NCBI GenBank assembly: GCA_021806165.1
Contig: JAJZXY010000010.1
Coordinates: 1 to 64,000 of the forward strand
DNA: 64,000 nt
Reading direction: 5' to 3'
DNA from: Thermoplasmata archaeon
GTDB taxonomy: Archaea; Thermoplasmatota; Thermoplasmata; Sysuiplasmatales; Sysuiplasmataceae
Position numbers and translations under genes: made by a program. The notes under the pieces were generated by a model. The model was given only the letters and a program-made list of their open reading frames with translations, searched no databases and was not told the DNA's origin. The number at the start of each line of letters is the position of its first letter. Position 1 is the stretch's first letter. Positions 25,794-34,041 of this stretch are shown here, one piece after another.

Positions 25794-26552
25794 TCACCTC
25801 TTCTCCCTGTTGTCCCCGAAAATGTGTGGTAGGAGGTGCTGCCCGCCGTCGACGAAGATTGTCTGGCCGGTTATGAAATCGCTCGAGAGTAGAAATTCCA
25901 CCGCTGCGGCGACGTCCTCAGCCTCACCATGCCTCAGCATGGGGACTGCTTTCGCAACCTTCTTCAGGTATTCCCCGCCCCTTCCCTCCGGGGCAAGTAT
26001 CAGCCCGGGGGCCACAGCGTTGACCCTGAGCGACGGGGCGTACCTCAGTGCCTGGTTTGCAGTAATGTCGGCAAGCAGCCTCTTGCTTGCATAGTAGGGG
26101 AAGTTGGAGAAATCATAGCCGCTGACGCGCGTGTCTAGCATGTTGACAACTGAGATGGATTCATCGGTGGATGAAAACGAGGCTGTTAACCAGTATGGGG
26201 CGAATGCATTTACCAGCATCGGCTCCTCGAAGTCCTCTCTACCGGCCGATGCTATATCCCCGGCAGGGAAGACGGATGCATTGTTTATGAGAAAGTGAAC
26301 GCCGCCTGACTGCTCCGAGGCACTGCGGATGAGCTTTTCGCACTCCTCCCTGCTGTTGAGTGCGGAGTGCACGCTCCATGCACCGGCCCCTGCCTTCTCA
26401 ACCTCTGCCGCCACCTTCCCCGCATCGGCAGCGGATGACCTGTACTGGATGACAATGTTGCATCCCCTCCCCGCCAGGCGGAGGGAGATTGCACGACCCA
26501 GGCGCCTTGATGCGCCCGTGACAATCGCTGTCCTGCCTCTCAGGTCGAGCAT
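25794..26552 (-). CDS. folM: Short-chain reductase, pteridine/dihydrofolate reductase-like (FolM/PTR1)
   Basis: The sequence GRTAIVTGASRRLGRAISLRLA has the TGxxxRxG motif with Arg that marks pteridine reductases (PTR1, FolM) rather than ordinary SDRs. FLINNASVFPAG, the catalytic Tyr-Lys YYASKRLL and the end ITGQTIFVDGGQHLL follow. The 252-residue length fits. Its position between folB/folK and folE supports a role in reducing dihydropterin or dihydrofolate, perhaps replacing FolA. The specific substrate is inferred and an ordinary SDR is the alternative. Confidence 0.78.
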   Translation of the reverse strand: MLDLRGRTAIVTGASRRLGRAISLRLAGRGCNIVIQYRSSAADAGKVAAEVEKAGAGAWSVHSALNSREECEKLIRSASEQSGGVHFLINNASVFPAGDIASAGREDFEEPMLVNAFAPYWLTASFSSTDESISVVNMLDTRVSGYDFSNFPYYASKRLLADITANQALRYAPSLRVNAVAPGLILAPEGRGGEYLKKVAKAVPMLRHGEAEDVAAAVEFLLSSDFITGQTIFVDGGQHLLPHIFGDNREKR

Positions 26553-26636
26553 CGGTCACGTGGAAGTGCATGTGGCGCTTATAAACCTGTGCAGCGCATC
26601 CGCATTCAGGCAGGCACGCTCAATTTCATATAGGAT

Positions 26637-27233
26637 ATGGCCATGAATCCTGTGAGCAGCGGCAATATGAGTTCTTCATCTTCACAGAAGAAAATCGAGG
26701 AGGCGGTGAGGACAATACTCACCGAGATAGGCGTGGAAAAGGGAAGCGAGGTATTCAGGAACACTCCCAAGCGGGTTGCAGGCATGTACGCAGAGCTCTT
26801 TGCGGGCATGAAGCAGGAGAATGAGCCTGGCATCACATCATTCAGGAATCCCGGCTACAGGGACATACTGGCCATCAGGGATATACCGTTCTACTCCATG
26901 TGCGAGCATCATCTTCTTCCCATCTTCGGGGCGGTGTCGATAGCATACATCCCCGGGGAGAGGATAGTGGGTCTCTCCAAGATACCCAGAACAGTAAAGT
27001 ATTTCGCCACGAGACCGCAGGTCCAGGAGAAGCTGACAAGCCAGATTGCCGACTTCCTGTTCCAGAAGCTTGGGGCCAAGGGGGTCATGGTGACTATCAA
27101 GGCGAGGCACATGTGCATGGAGATGAGGGGGGCGAAGGCGAACCACTCCGAGACAATATCCAACGCAATAAGGGGCAGCTTTGAAACGCACCCCGAAACA
27201 AAGGAAGAGGCGCTGAAGCTTCTTTCCAGCTGA
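26637..27233 (+). CDS. folE: GTP cyclohydrolase I (FolE1)
   Basis: FolE1 opens GTP to dihydroneopterin triphosphate, the first pterin step. The zinc ligands are in YSMCEHHLLPIFG and RHMCMEMRG, and VGLSKIPRTVKYFATRPQVQEKL is the family signature. The 198-residue length fits. It is divergent from folM, with folB and folK following folM. Most archaea start from MptA (GCYH-IB), so the presence of type IA is notable. Confidence 0.95.
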   Translation: MAMNPVSSGNMSSSSSQKKIEEAVRTILTEIGVEKGSEVFRNTPKRVAGMYAELFAGMKQENEPGITSFRNPGYRDILAIRDIPFYSMCEHHLLPIFGAVSIAYIPGERIVGLSKIPRTVKYFATRPQVQEKLTSQIADFLFQKLGAKGVMVTIKARHMCMEMRGAKANHSETISNAIRGSFETHPETKEEALKLLSS

Positions 27234-27260
27234 GCTGACTGCATCCTCCTCGCACATCAT

Positions 27261-27270
27261 GTTAAAATAT
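27261..27270 (+). promoter_or_regulatory. TATA box for the Rieske-ETF operon
   Basis: GTTAAAATAT is centred 27 bases before ATG 27293. It supports that ATG as a leaderless start over GTG 27275. Confidence 0.6.
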
Positions 27271-27292
27271 CGATTTGTGGATCGTCCGCTGC

Positions 27293-27610
27293 ATGACCTG
27301 GCATAAAGCTGCATTGATTGACGAGGTTGCCGACAACGCACTCACACGGGTTGAGGTGCAGGGACGCGAGATACTTCTTGTCAGATCGGGCGGGAATATA
27401 TTCGCAACCCAGCTCAGGTGCACGCATGAAGACGACGATCTGTCGTCCGGCACCCTGGAGGACGGCAGGATTGTGTGCGGCTTCCACTATGCCACATACG
27501 ACCCGCAGAGCGGTGATGTCGTTGCGCCGCCCCAGGACGGCGGCGAGGCATCCAGACTCATGACTTATGGGGTCAGGGTGGAACAGGGCGAAGTGCTGGT
27601 AGATATCTGA
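27293..27610 (+). CDS. Rieske-type [2Fe-2S] ferredoxin
   Basis: The cluster ligands are Cys-x-His in LRCTHEDDDLSSG and Cys-x2-His in IVCGFHYATYD. The 105-residue soluble form has no membrane anchor and resembles the small Rieske ferredoxins of oxygenase or assimilatory systems. The chosen ATG (MTWHKAAL) is 27 bases after a TATA box. Its stop overlaps the start of the ETF gene (TGATG), so the two proteins are made together, and it may pass electrons to or from that flavoprotein. Confidence 0.92.
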   Translation: MTWHKAALIDEVADNALTRVEVQGREILLVRSGGNIFATQLRCTHEDDDLSSGTLEDGRIVCGFHYATYDPQSGDVVAPPQDGGEASRLMTYGVRVEQGEVLVDI

Positions 27611-29352
27611 TGGATATCATTGTTTTCGCCAAGCAGATTCCTGAGGTCGGCAAGATAGAGTTTGATGAAGCGACAGGCAGAATTAGACGCGATTCGGTGC
27701 CCCTGGTGACGAATGCATTCGACAGGAGGGCGATAGAGGAGGCCCTCAGGATAAGGGAGCGCCACGGAGGGATGGTGACGGTCGCCACCATGGGTCCCCC
27801 CTCGGCCGAACAGGTTCTCAGGGATGCTGTCCTCATGGGCGCCGATGCGGGCTTCCTGATAACCGACCGTAGATATGCCGGTGCGGATACGCTTGTCACC
27901 TCAAGGATACTGGCGAAATTCTGCGGCAGGGTGCACTATGATGCAATTCTAATGGGCAAGTATTCTCTCGACGGTGAAACATCCCAGGTCCCTCCTGAGG
28001 TCGCCGAGATGCTTGGTGTCCCGTTCAGGTCCTCAGTGAGCAGGATTGATACGGATGGAGGCGGGAGCGCTGTTGTGGAGGTTGAAAATGAACTTGGCAA
28101 AGCAGACTACCGCGTCACGCTCCCGGCGCTCTTTTCAGTTAGCGAGAAGATCAACAGGGCAAGAGGTCCGGCAAGGGAGATACAGGATTTCACCCCCTTT
28201 CTGACAGTGCTCGGCGAGGATGAGCTCCGGACAGGAGTGAGCGGAGCGGATTCCCCCACCGCAGTGGTCGGTACTGAGCGCATTGACAGCTCGAGGAATG
28301 TAAGGATGCTGCAGCTGAATGACGAGAGCATCGACTTGCTGATACGCATTGCTGCAGAAGCCGCGGTGCGTGCAGGTCCGGAGAAGCTGGAGCCCTATTC
28401 AGGCAGGAAGGAGGGGGAGATATGGGGTGTGGCCATCGATGATCCGGATACGGCAATGGAGATAGCAGCCCAGATTTCCCGCCTTTCCCATCAGGCAAAA
28501 CTGCTTGTCAGGATGATCGGAACCCTGGACCCCGGGAGACTCACTGGGATGTCATGCACGGAGTACATGCACACAGGCACGGCAGGCAATGCGACTGTTG
28601 CAGACAGGCTGTGCAGCCTGATTGCAGAGGAGCGGCCTGACCACATAATATTCCCGTCGACTGTGAACGGCAGGGAGATAGCCGCAACCGTGGCCGCAAG
28701 ACTTGGCCTCGGACTCACCGCAGACTGCATAGACCTCAAGGTGGAGGACGGGAAGCTTGTCCAGTTCAAGCCTGCCTTCGGCGGCGGCGTTGTTGCAAGG
28801 ATTCTGTCGAAGACGTCCCCGCAGATGGCGACTGTGAGGCCGGGTGCAATGAAGGCAGGCGTCTCCGCATCCCCTTTCAGGGTTATGGATATTGGCGTTG
28901 GCGATACCGGGGATGAGCGGCCACTTTCATTCAGGGGAAGAGATACGGCTTACAGGAGCATGGCTTCCAGCAGCGTAGTGATTGGAATAGGCAGGGGCAT
29001 CGGGGGGAGGGAGAGGATGCCTGAAGTCATGCATCTTGCATCACTGCTCGGTGCTGCAGTTGGGGGAACGAGGCCCGTAGTTGACGCAGGATACATGCCC
29101 GTGCAGCAGCAGATCGGCCTCACAGGCTATTCTATCGCACCGGGACTCTACATTGCGCTTGGAATTTCTGGAAGGGACAACCACATGGTGGGAGTGAGGT
29201 ATGCGGGATGCATTGCAGCTGTCAACAGCAGGAGCGATGCACCCATATTCCGCTATGCTGACTACGGCATGGTTGCAGACATGTACGATTTCATTGCGCG
29301 CATGACGGCGAGGCTCGAAGGCGCTTCCGCGGGTCAGCGACATATCACTTGA
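27610..29352 (+). CDS. Fused electron-transfer flavoprotein, beta plus alpha subunits
   Basis: Residues 1 to about 245 are EtfB/FixA (MDIIVFAKQIPEVGKIEFDE, GADAGFLITDRRYAGADTL). Residues ~255-580 are EtfA/FixB (FPSTVNGREIAATVAARLGLG, RPGAMKAG and the FAD domain GYMPVQQQIGLTGYSIAP, LYIALGISGRDNHMVG). The two subunits are normally separate genes. ETF accepts electrons from acyl-CoA or other dehydrogenases; the quinone oxidoreductase is not in this window. Translational coupling with a Rieske ferredoxin is unusual. The canonical SGAIQH of the FAD site reads SGRDNH here. Confidence 0.92.
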   Translation: MDIIVFAKQIPEVGKIEFDEATGRIRRDSVPLVTNAFDRRAIEEALRIRERHGGMVTVATMGPPSAEQVLRDAVLMGADAGFLITDRRYAGADTLVTSRILAKFCGRVHYDAILMGKYSLDGETSQVPPEVAEMLGVPFRSSVSRIDTDGGGSAVVEVENELGKADYRVTLPALFSVSEKINRARGPAREIQDFTPFLTVLGEDELRTGVSGADSPTAVVGTERIDSSRNVRMLQLNDESIDLLIRIAAEAAVRAGPEKLEPYSGRKEGEIWGVAIDDPDTAMEIAAQISRLSHQAKLLVRMIGTLDPGRLTGMSCTEYMHTGTAGNATVADRLCSLIAEERPDHIIFPSTVNGREIAATVAARLGLGLTADCIDLKVEDGKLVQFKPAFGGGVVARILSKTSPQMATVRPGAMKAGVSASPFRVMDIGVGDTGDERPLSFRGRDTAYRSMASSSVVIGIGRGIGGRERMPEVMHLASLLGAAVGGTRPVVDAGYMPVQQQIGLTGYSIAPGLYIALGISGRDNHMVGVRYAGCIAAVNSRSDAPIFRYADYGMVADMYDFIARMTARLEGASAGQRHIT

Positions 29353-30718
29353 AGAATCTTACAGTGACCACCGGCTCATCCCTGTCCTCGCGGAGGGCGT
29401 GGTAGAGTATGAGTGTGACAAGCACCAGGCTGATGCCTGCGCTCAGCGCTATTGTGGGGAAGCCGAAGAAGAATGTTATTATGAGTATCACGCCAGCAAC
29501 AGGAAGGGCCGGGTAGAGAGGCATCCTGAAGTCGGGGCGTTCAACGATCCCCTCCGCCTTCATGTCGCCGAGGTGCTTCTCAGGGTGGTGGCGCATCCTC
29601 CTCACCTTCATCAGTGCAAATCCGCTGATGAGGTAGCTGAACAGCACCCCGAAATTGCTGATGGCCGCTATCGTGTATATATTGCCTGAGAAGAGCATGC
29701 ACATACCCAGTACGCCTGTTATGAGAAGGGCGAATGATGGTATGGAGCCCTCCCGCTTCTCCCTGCCCAGGAAGGTGGGGAGCAGGCCGTCCCTGCCAAG
29801 CTGAGCCATCAGCTCGGAGCCTGCAATCAGCATAGAAAGCGTGGCGGATGTGGTGGCTGCAAGCGCCGCAATGTCCACGAGTTCGAAGAGCCAAACAGGT
29901 GCACTCGCGGTGCGCAGGGCTGCGCTCAGCGGGTCTGCGGTGAAGCTGAACGAAGAGAGTGGTGTGAGCGCAAGCAGTGCAAAAGTCACGGCAACGTAGA
30001 ATACAAGACTGATTGCGACTGCAACAAGGATTGCCCTGGCCGCTGTTCTTCCACCCCCCTTGATGGAGGGTGCCATCGTTGCTATGGACTGGAATCCCGC
30101 ATATGCGAACATCGCAATCACGCTGGCGGCAAATATGCCGCTTACGCCTCCAGTAGGCGGTACTCCGAGGTTTGCTGGAAGATGACGGCCGAACAGCAGT
30201 GCAAATACGACAAACAGGACGAGCACGCCCACCTTGAACACAACAATGTAGGTGTCGGCTCGCGCTGCCTCGGTGATGCCCCTGAGGTTGAGGAGTATCA
30301 GCGCCGCAACCAGAATGATGGCAAACATGTACCTGTAGCCGGTTGTGGTGATGCCCGCCATCGAGGCGAGGTAAGCGCCGAAGCCGAGTGATATAGCCGA
30401 GATGGATGCGACAAAGCTGAGATAGAGCAGTACGCCTGTGATAAAACCAAGTTCGCTGCCGAACGCAGCATAGACAAACGAGTAGGATGCGCCTGTCTTA
30501 CCCGGCATGGATGAGGTGAGCTCTCCCATCTCGAGCGCGACGATTATTGCCACCACTCCTGTTATGAAAAATGCCAGAAGCGCTCCGCTGCCTGAGAGCT
30601 TGATCATTGTGCCGCTCAGGACGAAAATGCCCGCACCGATGATTCCCCCTAGCCCCACGGCGACGGCCTGCAGGAATGATACCTGCTTCATTGACCGGCT
30701 GATGGCGTGTTGAGCCAA
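29345..30718 (-). CDS. APC-superfamily amino acid permease
   Basis: This is a 457-residue polytopic protein with about 12 helices. FLQAVAVGLGGIIGAGIFVLSG is the helix-1 substrate-binding signature of the APC family, and MPGKTGASYSFVYAAFG and FAYAGFQSIATMAPSIKGGGRT follow. It probably imports amino acids or polyamines with protons. The C-terminus is short. It overlaps the ETF 3' end by 8 bases (convergent). It is separated from the GNAT gene by 36 bases on the same strand. Confidence 0.92.
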   Translation of the reverse strand: MAQHAISRSMKQVSFLQAVAVGLGGIIGAGIFVLSGTMIKLSGSGALLAFFITGVVAIIVALEMGELTSSMPGKTGASYSFVYAAFGSELGFITGVLLYLSFVASISAISLGFGAYLASMAGITTTGYRYMFAIILVAALILLNLRGITEAARADTYIVVFKVGVLVLFVVFALLFGRHLPANLGVPPTGGVSGIFAASVIAMFAYAGFQSIATMAPSIKGGGRTAARAILVAVAISLVFYVAVTFALLALTPLSSFSFTADPLSAALRTASAPVWLFELVDIAALAATTSATLSMLIAGSELMAQLGRDGLLPTFLGREKREGSIPSFALLITGVLGMCMLFSGNIYTIAAISNFGVLFSYLISGFALMKVRRMRHHPEKHLGDMKAEGIVERPDFRMPLYPALPVAGVILIITFFFGFPTIALSAGISLVLVTLILYHALREDRDEPVVTVRFFK

Positions 30719-30754
30719 TATAACTGTCGGACAGTGCGCCAGGTCCGGGGCAGC

Positions 30755-31234
30755 TTATTCACCGAGCTCCTTGGACATAATCAGGTCTGTCACAAGGTAA
30801 CCAGACTTCCTGTAAAGCCCGATGGCAGTGGTGTTGTGACCGAACACGTGGAGGGTAATCCTGTGGGCGCCGAGCTGCCTGACCTTCGACTCCAGTGCTG
30901 CAAGCGCCCCCTTTCCATACCCCTTGCCGCGGAACTCGGGGTAAACCATTATATCCCAGATGAAGGCGCCGCCGTAGTCCTGATTCCCGCCTGAAATTCC
31001 AACCCACAGAATGCCCACCTTCGCCGATGTATCTCCCTCGACCATCTTGAAAAGGTGCATATTGTCGCTCTTTCTCCCGGCGGGAAGGAGATGGCTGAAT
31101 TCCTCCCTGGACCTGCGCAGCGCATCATCAGCAGGCCAGGTTCCCGCCCTGACCTTCTCATCTGCGTAGTTCTTCACACTCCAGTCGAGGTAGCTGTCAA
31201 AGTCTGAATCGTCCATGTACTCGAGGCTGAGCAT
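30755..31234 (-). CDS. GNAT-family N-acetyltransferase
   Basis: The 159-residue protein has the acetyl-CoA-binding motif FIWDIMVYPEFRGKGYGKGAL (R/Q-x-x-G-x-G/A) and HVFGHNTTAIGLYRKSGYLV near the C-terminus. It transfers acetyl groups to an unknown amine. It precedes the permease gene on the minus strand. Confidence 0.88.
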   Translation of the reverse strand: MLSLEYMDDSDFDSYLDWSVKNYADEKVRAGTWPADDALRRSREEFSHLLPAGRKSDNMHLFKMVEGDTSAKVGILWVGISGGNQDYGGAFIWDIMVYPEFRGKGYGKGALAALESKVRQLGAHRITLHVFGHNTTAIGLYRKSGYLVTDLIMSKELGE

Positions 31235-31317
31235 GATACCACATTGCCTGAGGCTGTTAAAAGCATGGCGAGGCGCGTTTGAGATGCATTAATTGAGGGA
31301 ACAGACAGTGGTCTGCA

Positions 31318-32117
31318 ATGGATTCTGGGAGAGGGGGCAAGAGGCATCCGGGCATATTCGACCTCGACCCTGAGCTATATGACGTGTTGAGGAGCGGATA
31401 CCCTGCTGCCATGTTTGAGTCCATGGTTGAGCCTGCATCCCTGCACCCGGGAGGCAGGCTGCTTGATACTGGCTGCGGCACCCGCAAAGTCACCTCATGG
31501 TTAGCCGAAAGGGGTTACAGTGTGAGTGCGGTGGAAAAGGGCCCCAGCCCTTCAAATTTCGCAAGAAGGCGTTTCGCAGCCGTTGGCAATGTCAGCGTAT
31601 TGAACACAGCCTTCGAAACATACTGTGATTCCAGCGAGTACGACCTTGTCTATGGGGCAGTTCATTTCACTGGATTGACAGGGATGCGGCATTCTCAGAG
31701 TGCGCCTCCCAAATATGCGGATGCGGACATCCACCACTGTTCTGGAGCGACCTCATTATCACAGATATCTCCAGGAGGAATGCGCAGCTTGTGGAGAAGG
31801 TTTAAGCGAAGATACCGCCTGAATGGTATGATCGGTCCATTGGATACAACGCAGGCGCTGTAGGCGAGGGAAGGGGGAGGGTGATTTCGGAGTTGTGTCT
31901 TTTCAAGACCCAGGCCACATTGGATTTCCCTTTCACTGAGACATACACGCCATCCGGCTGCACACTCCTTCTGAGCGCAACGTCCGACCATGAGGCGCTC
32001 GGCGAGATGACAGGGAGGCTGCTGTTCGGTGAGATAGAGTATATAATCGGGGAGGAATGCGGTGGCACCTTCACCAAGGAGCACCGCATATCGCTGTCGG
32101 TTGCAGTGAAGGTGTGA
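31318..32117 (+). pseudogene. Class I SAM methyltransferase, broken by a frameshift and a stop
   Basis: The first frame (from 31318) gives a normal start and motif I (LLDTGCGTRKVTSWLAERGY), then loses sense after LVYGAVHF. From about 31668 the +2 frame continues with HWIDRDAAFSECAS, hits TAA at 31803-31805, and resumes without further change as PPEWYDRSIGYNAGAVGEG to TYTPSGCTLLLSATSDHEAL and GGTFTKEHRISLSVAVKV. Joined, it makes about 266 residues, the usual size for this trans-aconitate-methyltransferase-like group. The G-x-G-x-G motif is already altered (GCGTRK). Two lesions make it a likely pseudogene. Confidence 0.82.
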
Positions 32118-32160
32118 GGGCAGGACACATGCAGCGGAAAGCGGAGCAGATGGATTGTAA

Positions 32161-32257
32161 TGGGCTCATCCGGATTTGAACCGGAGACCTCCGCCGTTTC
32201 GACCCGCATCAGGCGCGGGATGTCAAGGCGACGTCATAACCACTAGACCATGAGCCC
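32161..32257 (-). tRNA. tRNA-Val (anticodon GAC) with canonical 37/38 intron
   Basis: On the minus strand the acceptor stem is GGGCTCA (32257-32251) with TGAGCCC, followed by discriminator A (32161). The T arm is TCCGG-TTCAAAT-CCGGA. The anticodon stem is TCGCC/GGCGG, and the loop TTGACA-[intron]-C gives anticodon GAC (32224-32222). The D arm has AGTGGTTA. The gene is 97 bases with the intron and 73 without. Confidence 0.93.
32197..32220 (-). other. 24-nt tRNA-Val intron with a bulge-helix-bulge motif
   Basis: The exon-intron border folds as outer stem TCGCC/GGCGG, central helix TTGA/TCGA (4 bp, one G-U), 3-nt bulges CAT and AAC, and inner stem CCCGC/GCGGG. This is a complete hBHBh' substrate for the archaeal splicing endonuclease, cut between positions 37 and 38. 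Confidence 0.85.
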
Positions 32258-32346
32258 TTTCGAGCACACCGCCGCAGTTGAGAACCTAACATCATCAGAT
32301 ATAAGTAACCTTCAATAGGGGGCTGGACGAGCTCCGGCTGAAGCCC

Positions 32347-32949
32347 TTACCATATGTAGCTGCGTGTGGATTCCGTGTCAAACTTACCCACCACGCGCGC
32401 ACCTCTTCCGCCCGTGTGCGATGCAAATCTGAGGAACGGGTAGAGCTGCCAAAGATCCCCGCCCGCCATGGCTGTAGCGGGGTGGGATGCACCCATTGCC
32501 TTGCTGATGACACTGAAGGTGACCTTCCTCACCTCACCTTCATCAATATAACCGATCGAGTGCAGGTACTCGTGGGCCAGCACAACGAAGACATATGAGT
32601 TGAACTCCCTCGTGGACGAGGACATGGCACGCATCGCATCGACAAGCGACTCGTTGAGCACTATGTAGTTGCCTCCCACCTCCCAGAAGGCACCGAGTGC
32701 CGGAGGGAGGTCTGACAGTATGAGACCCAGGCCACTGCGCTCCCTGTTGATGGCATACCTGACCGCCTTCCTGACAACGGAGAATATGCCGTCATAGTCC
32801 ATCTCACTGTCGAGCGAGGTTGAAAAGGGGGCGTCGGCAGCCTGCGCGGGGGGCGTCGGCCCTGCCCCGTGTACGGTTATACTTCTCCGGGGAGCGTCAT
32901 CGGCATCTCGAGGTCCCGGTGCCAGCAAACATGGGTTGTATGCGTCCAT
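32347..32949 (-). CDS. Putative zinc metalloprotease (HExxH)
   Basis: The motif FVVLAHEYLHSIGYIDE carries HExxH with a downstream acidic residue, typical of a gluzincin or minimal metalloprotease core. The GNYIVLNESLVDAM helix before it is as in small archaeal metallopeptidases. There is no membrane helix or signal peptide. ATG 32949 (MDAYNPCLL) gives 200 residues; the longer frame to 33075 overlaps the kae1 promoter and is not favoured. No specific family is recognised. Confidence 0.75.
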   Translation of the reverse strand: MDAYNPCLLAPGPRDADDAPRRSITVHGAGPTPPAQAADAPFSTSLDSEMDYDGIFSVVRKAVRYAINRERSGLGLILSDLPPALGAFWEVGGNYIVLNESLVDAMRAMSSSTREFNSYVFVVLAHEYLHSIGYIDEGEVRKVTFSVISKAMGASHPATAMAGGDLWQLYPFLRFASHTGGRGARVVGKFDTESTRSYIW

Positions 32950-33027
32950 TGCCTTCTGTACCTGGCTGATGTTAGCGCTTCCATGCCTTAAACCTTCACA
33001 AAAGGGGGCCGATTCGTGCAGTCGAAG

Positions 33028-33037
33028 GATTATTAAG
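33028..33037 (+). promoter_or_regulatory. TATA box for kae1
   Basis: GATTATTAAG is centred 27 bases before GTG 33059. It fixes the kae1 start there, 41 codons into the tracked ORF. Confidence 0.6.
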
Positions 33038-33058
33038 CATGTCGGCCTAGGGCATTTT

Positions 33059-34039
33059 GTGTTATGCCTTGGCATCGAGGGGACGGCTCACACCGTAGGC
33101 GTGGGGCTCGTGGATTCCTCAGGGAGGGTGCTGTCTGATGCCAGCGACATGCACCGCCCGGCGAAGGGCGGAATTCATCCGAGGGAGGCAGCAAACCACC
33201 ACTCCGAGCTCGTGGCCGGTCTGATTGACAGGGTTGTTTCCGTGGCCGGCATCGGCTACGGTGACATAGACCTGATAGCGTTTTCGCAGGGACCTGGACT
33301 CGGACCCTGTCTGAGGACGGTAGCGACGGCAGCCCGCGCCCTCTCAATCTCACTGTCCAGGCCGCTCATCGGTGTGAACCACTGTGTGGCCCATATAGAG
33401 ATAGGAAGGATGGGGAACCGTGCAAGCGATCCCCTGATGCTCTATGCGTCGGGCGGAAACACACAGGTCATTGCATACTCGCGCGGACGTTACAGGGTGT
33501 TCGGCGAAACAATGGACATTGGCGTAGGCAACATGATCGACAAGTTCGGAATAATGGCAGGCCTCGGATTCTACGCCGGACCCGCGGTGGAGAAGCTTGC
33601 ATCGCAGGGACACGAGCTGCTCGACCTCCCCTATTCAGTCAAGGGAATGGATGTATCATTCTCAGGCATACTTACCGCGGCCAGGCACCACCTGAAGAAA
33701 GGCTGCAGGCTGGAGGACCTCTGCTTCTCCCTGCAGGAGACTGTGTTCGCGATGCTGACTGAAGTTACAGAGAGGGCTCTTGCTCAGGCAGACAAGAACG
33801 AGGTTGTCCTCGCCGGCGGTGTGGCAAGGAACAGGAGGCTGAGCGAAATGGTTAACATCATGGCGGAGGGCAGGGGGGCGAAGGTCTACGAGCCGCCATT
33901 CAGGTACCTTGTTGACAATGGTGTCATGATCGCATGGAACGGCCTGCTGGCCTACGGCTCCGGGCAGAGGATGAGCATTGTCGACACGGTCATCAACCAG
34001 AGATACAGGACCGACCAGGTGGATGTCACCTGGCGATGA
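33059..34039 (+). CDS. kae1: KEOPS complex subunit Kae1 (tRNA t6A37 synthesis)
   Basis: Kae1/TsaD transfers threonylcarbamoyl to A37 of ANN-decoding tRNAs. LCLGIEGTAHTVGVG starts the ASKHA fold, VNHCVAHIE carries the two iron-binding histidines, and YASGGNTQV and VVLAGGVARNRRL are the nucleotide motifs. The GTG start chosen from the TATA box gives 326 residues. There is no Bud32 kinase fusion, unlike in some methanogens. The stop is 2 bases from the convergent GAN gene. Confidence 0.95.
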   Translation: MLCLGIEGTAHTVGVGLVDSSGRVLSDASDMHRPAKGGIHPREAANHHSELVAGLIDRVVSVAGIGYGDIDLIAFSQGPGLGPCLRTVATAARALSISLSRPLIGVNHCVAHIEIGRMGNRASDPLMLYASGGNTQVIAYSRGRYRVFGETMDIGVGNMIDKFGIMAGLGFYAGPAVEKLASQGHELLDLPYSVKGMDVSFSGILTAARHHLKKGCRLEDLCFSLQETVFAMLTEVTERALAQADKNEVVLAGGVARNRRLSEMVNIMAEGRGAKVYEPPFRYLVDNGVMIAWNGLLAYGSGQRMSIVDTVINQRYRTDQVDVTWR

Positions 34040-34041
34040 GC

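Noticed and set aside
31802-32209. Minus-strand ORFs over the methyltransferase tail
   Set aside because: The plus strand continues the methyltransferase in one frame; the ORFs are shadows and one runs into tRNA-Val.
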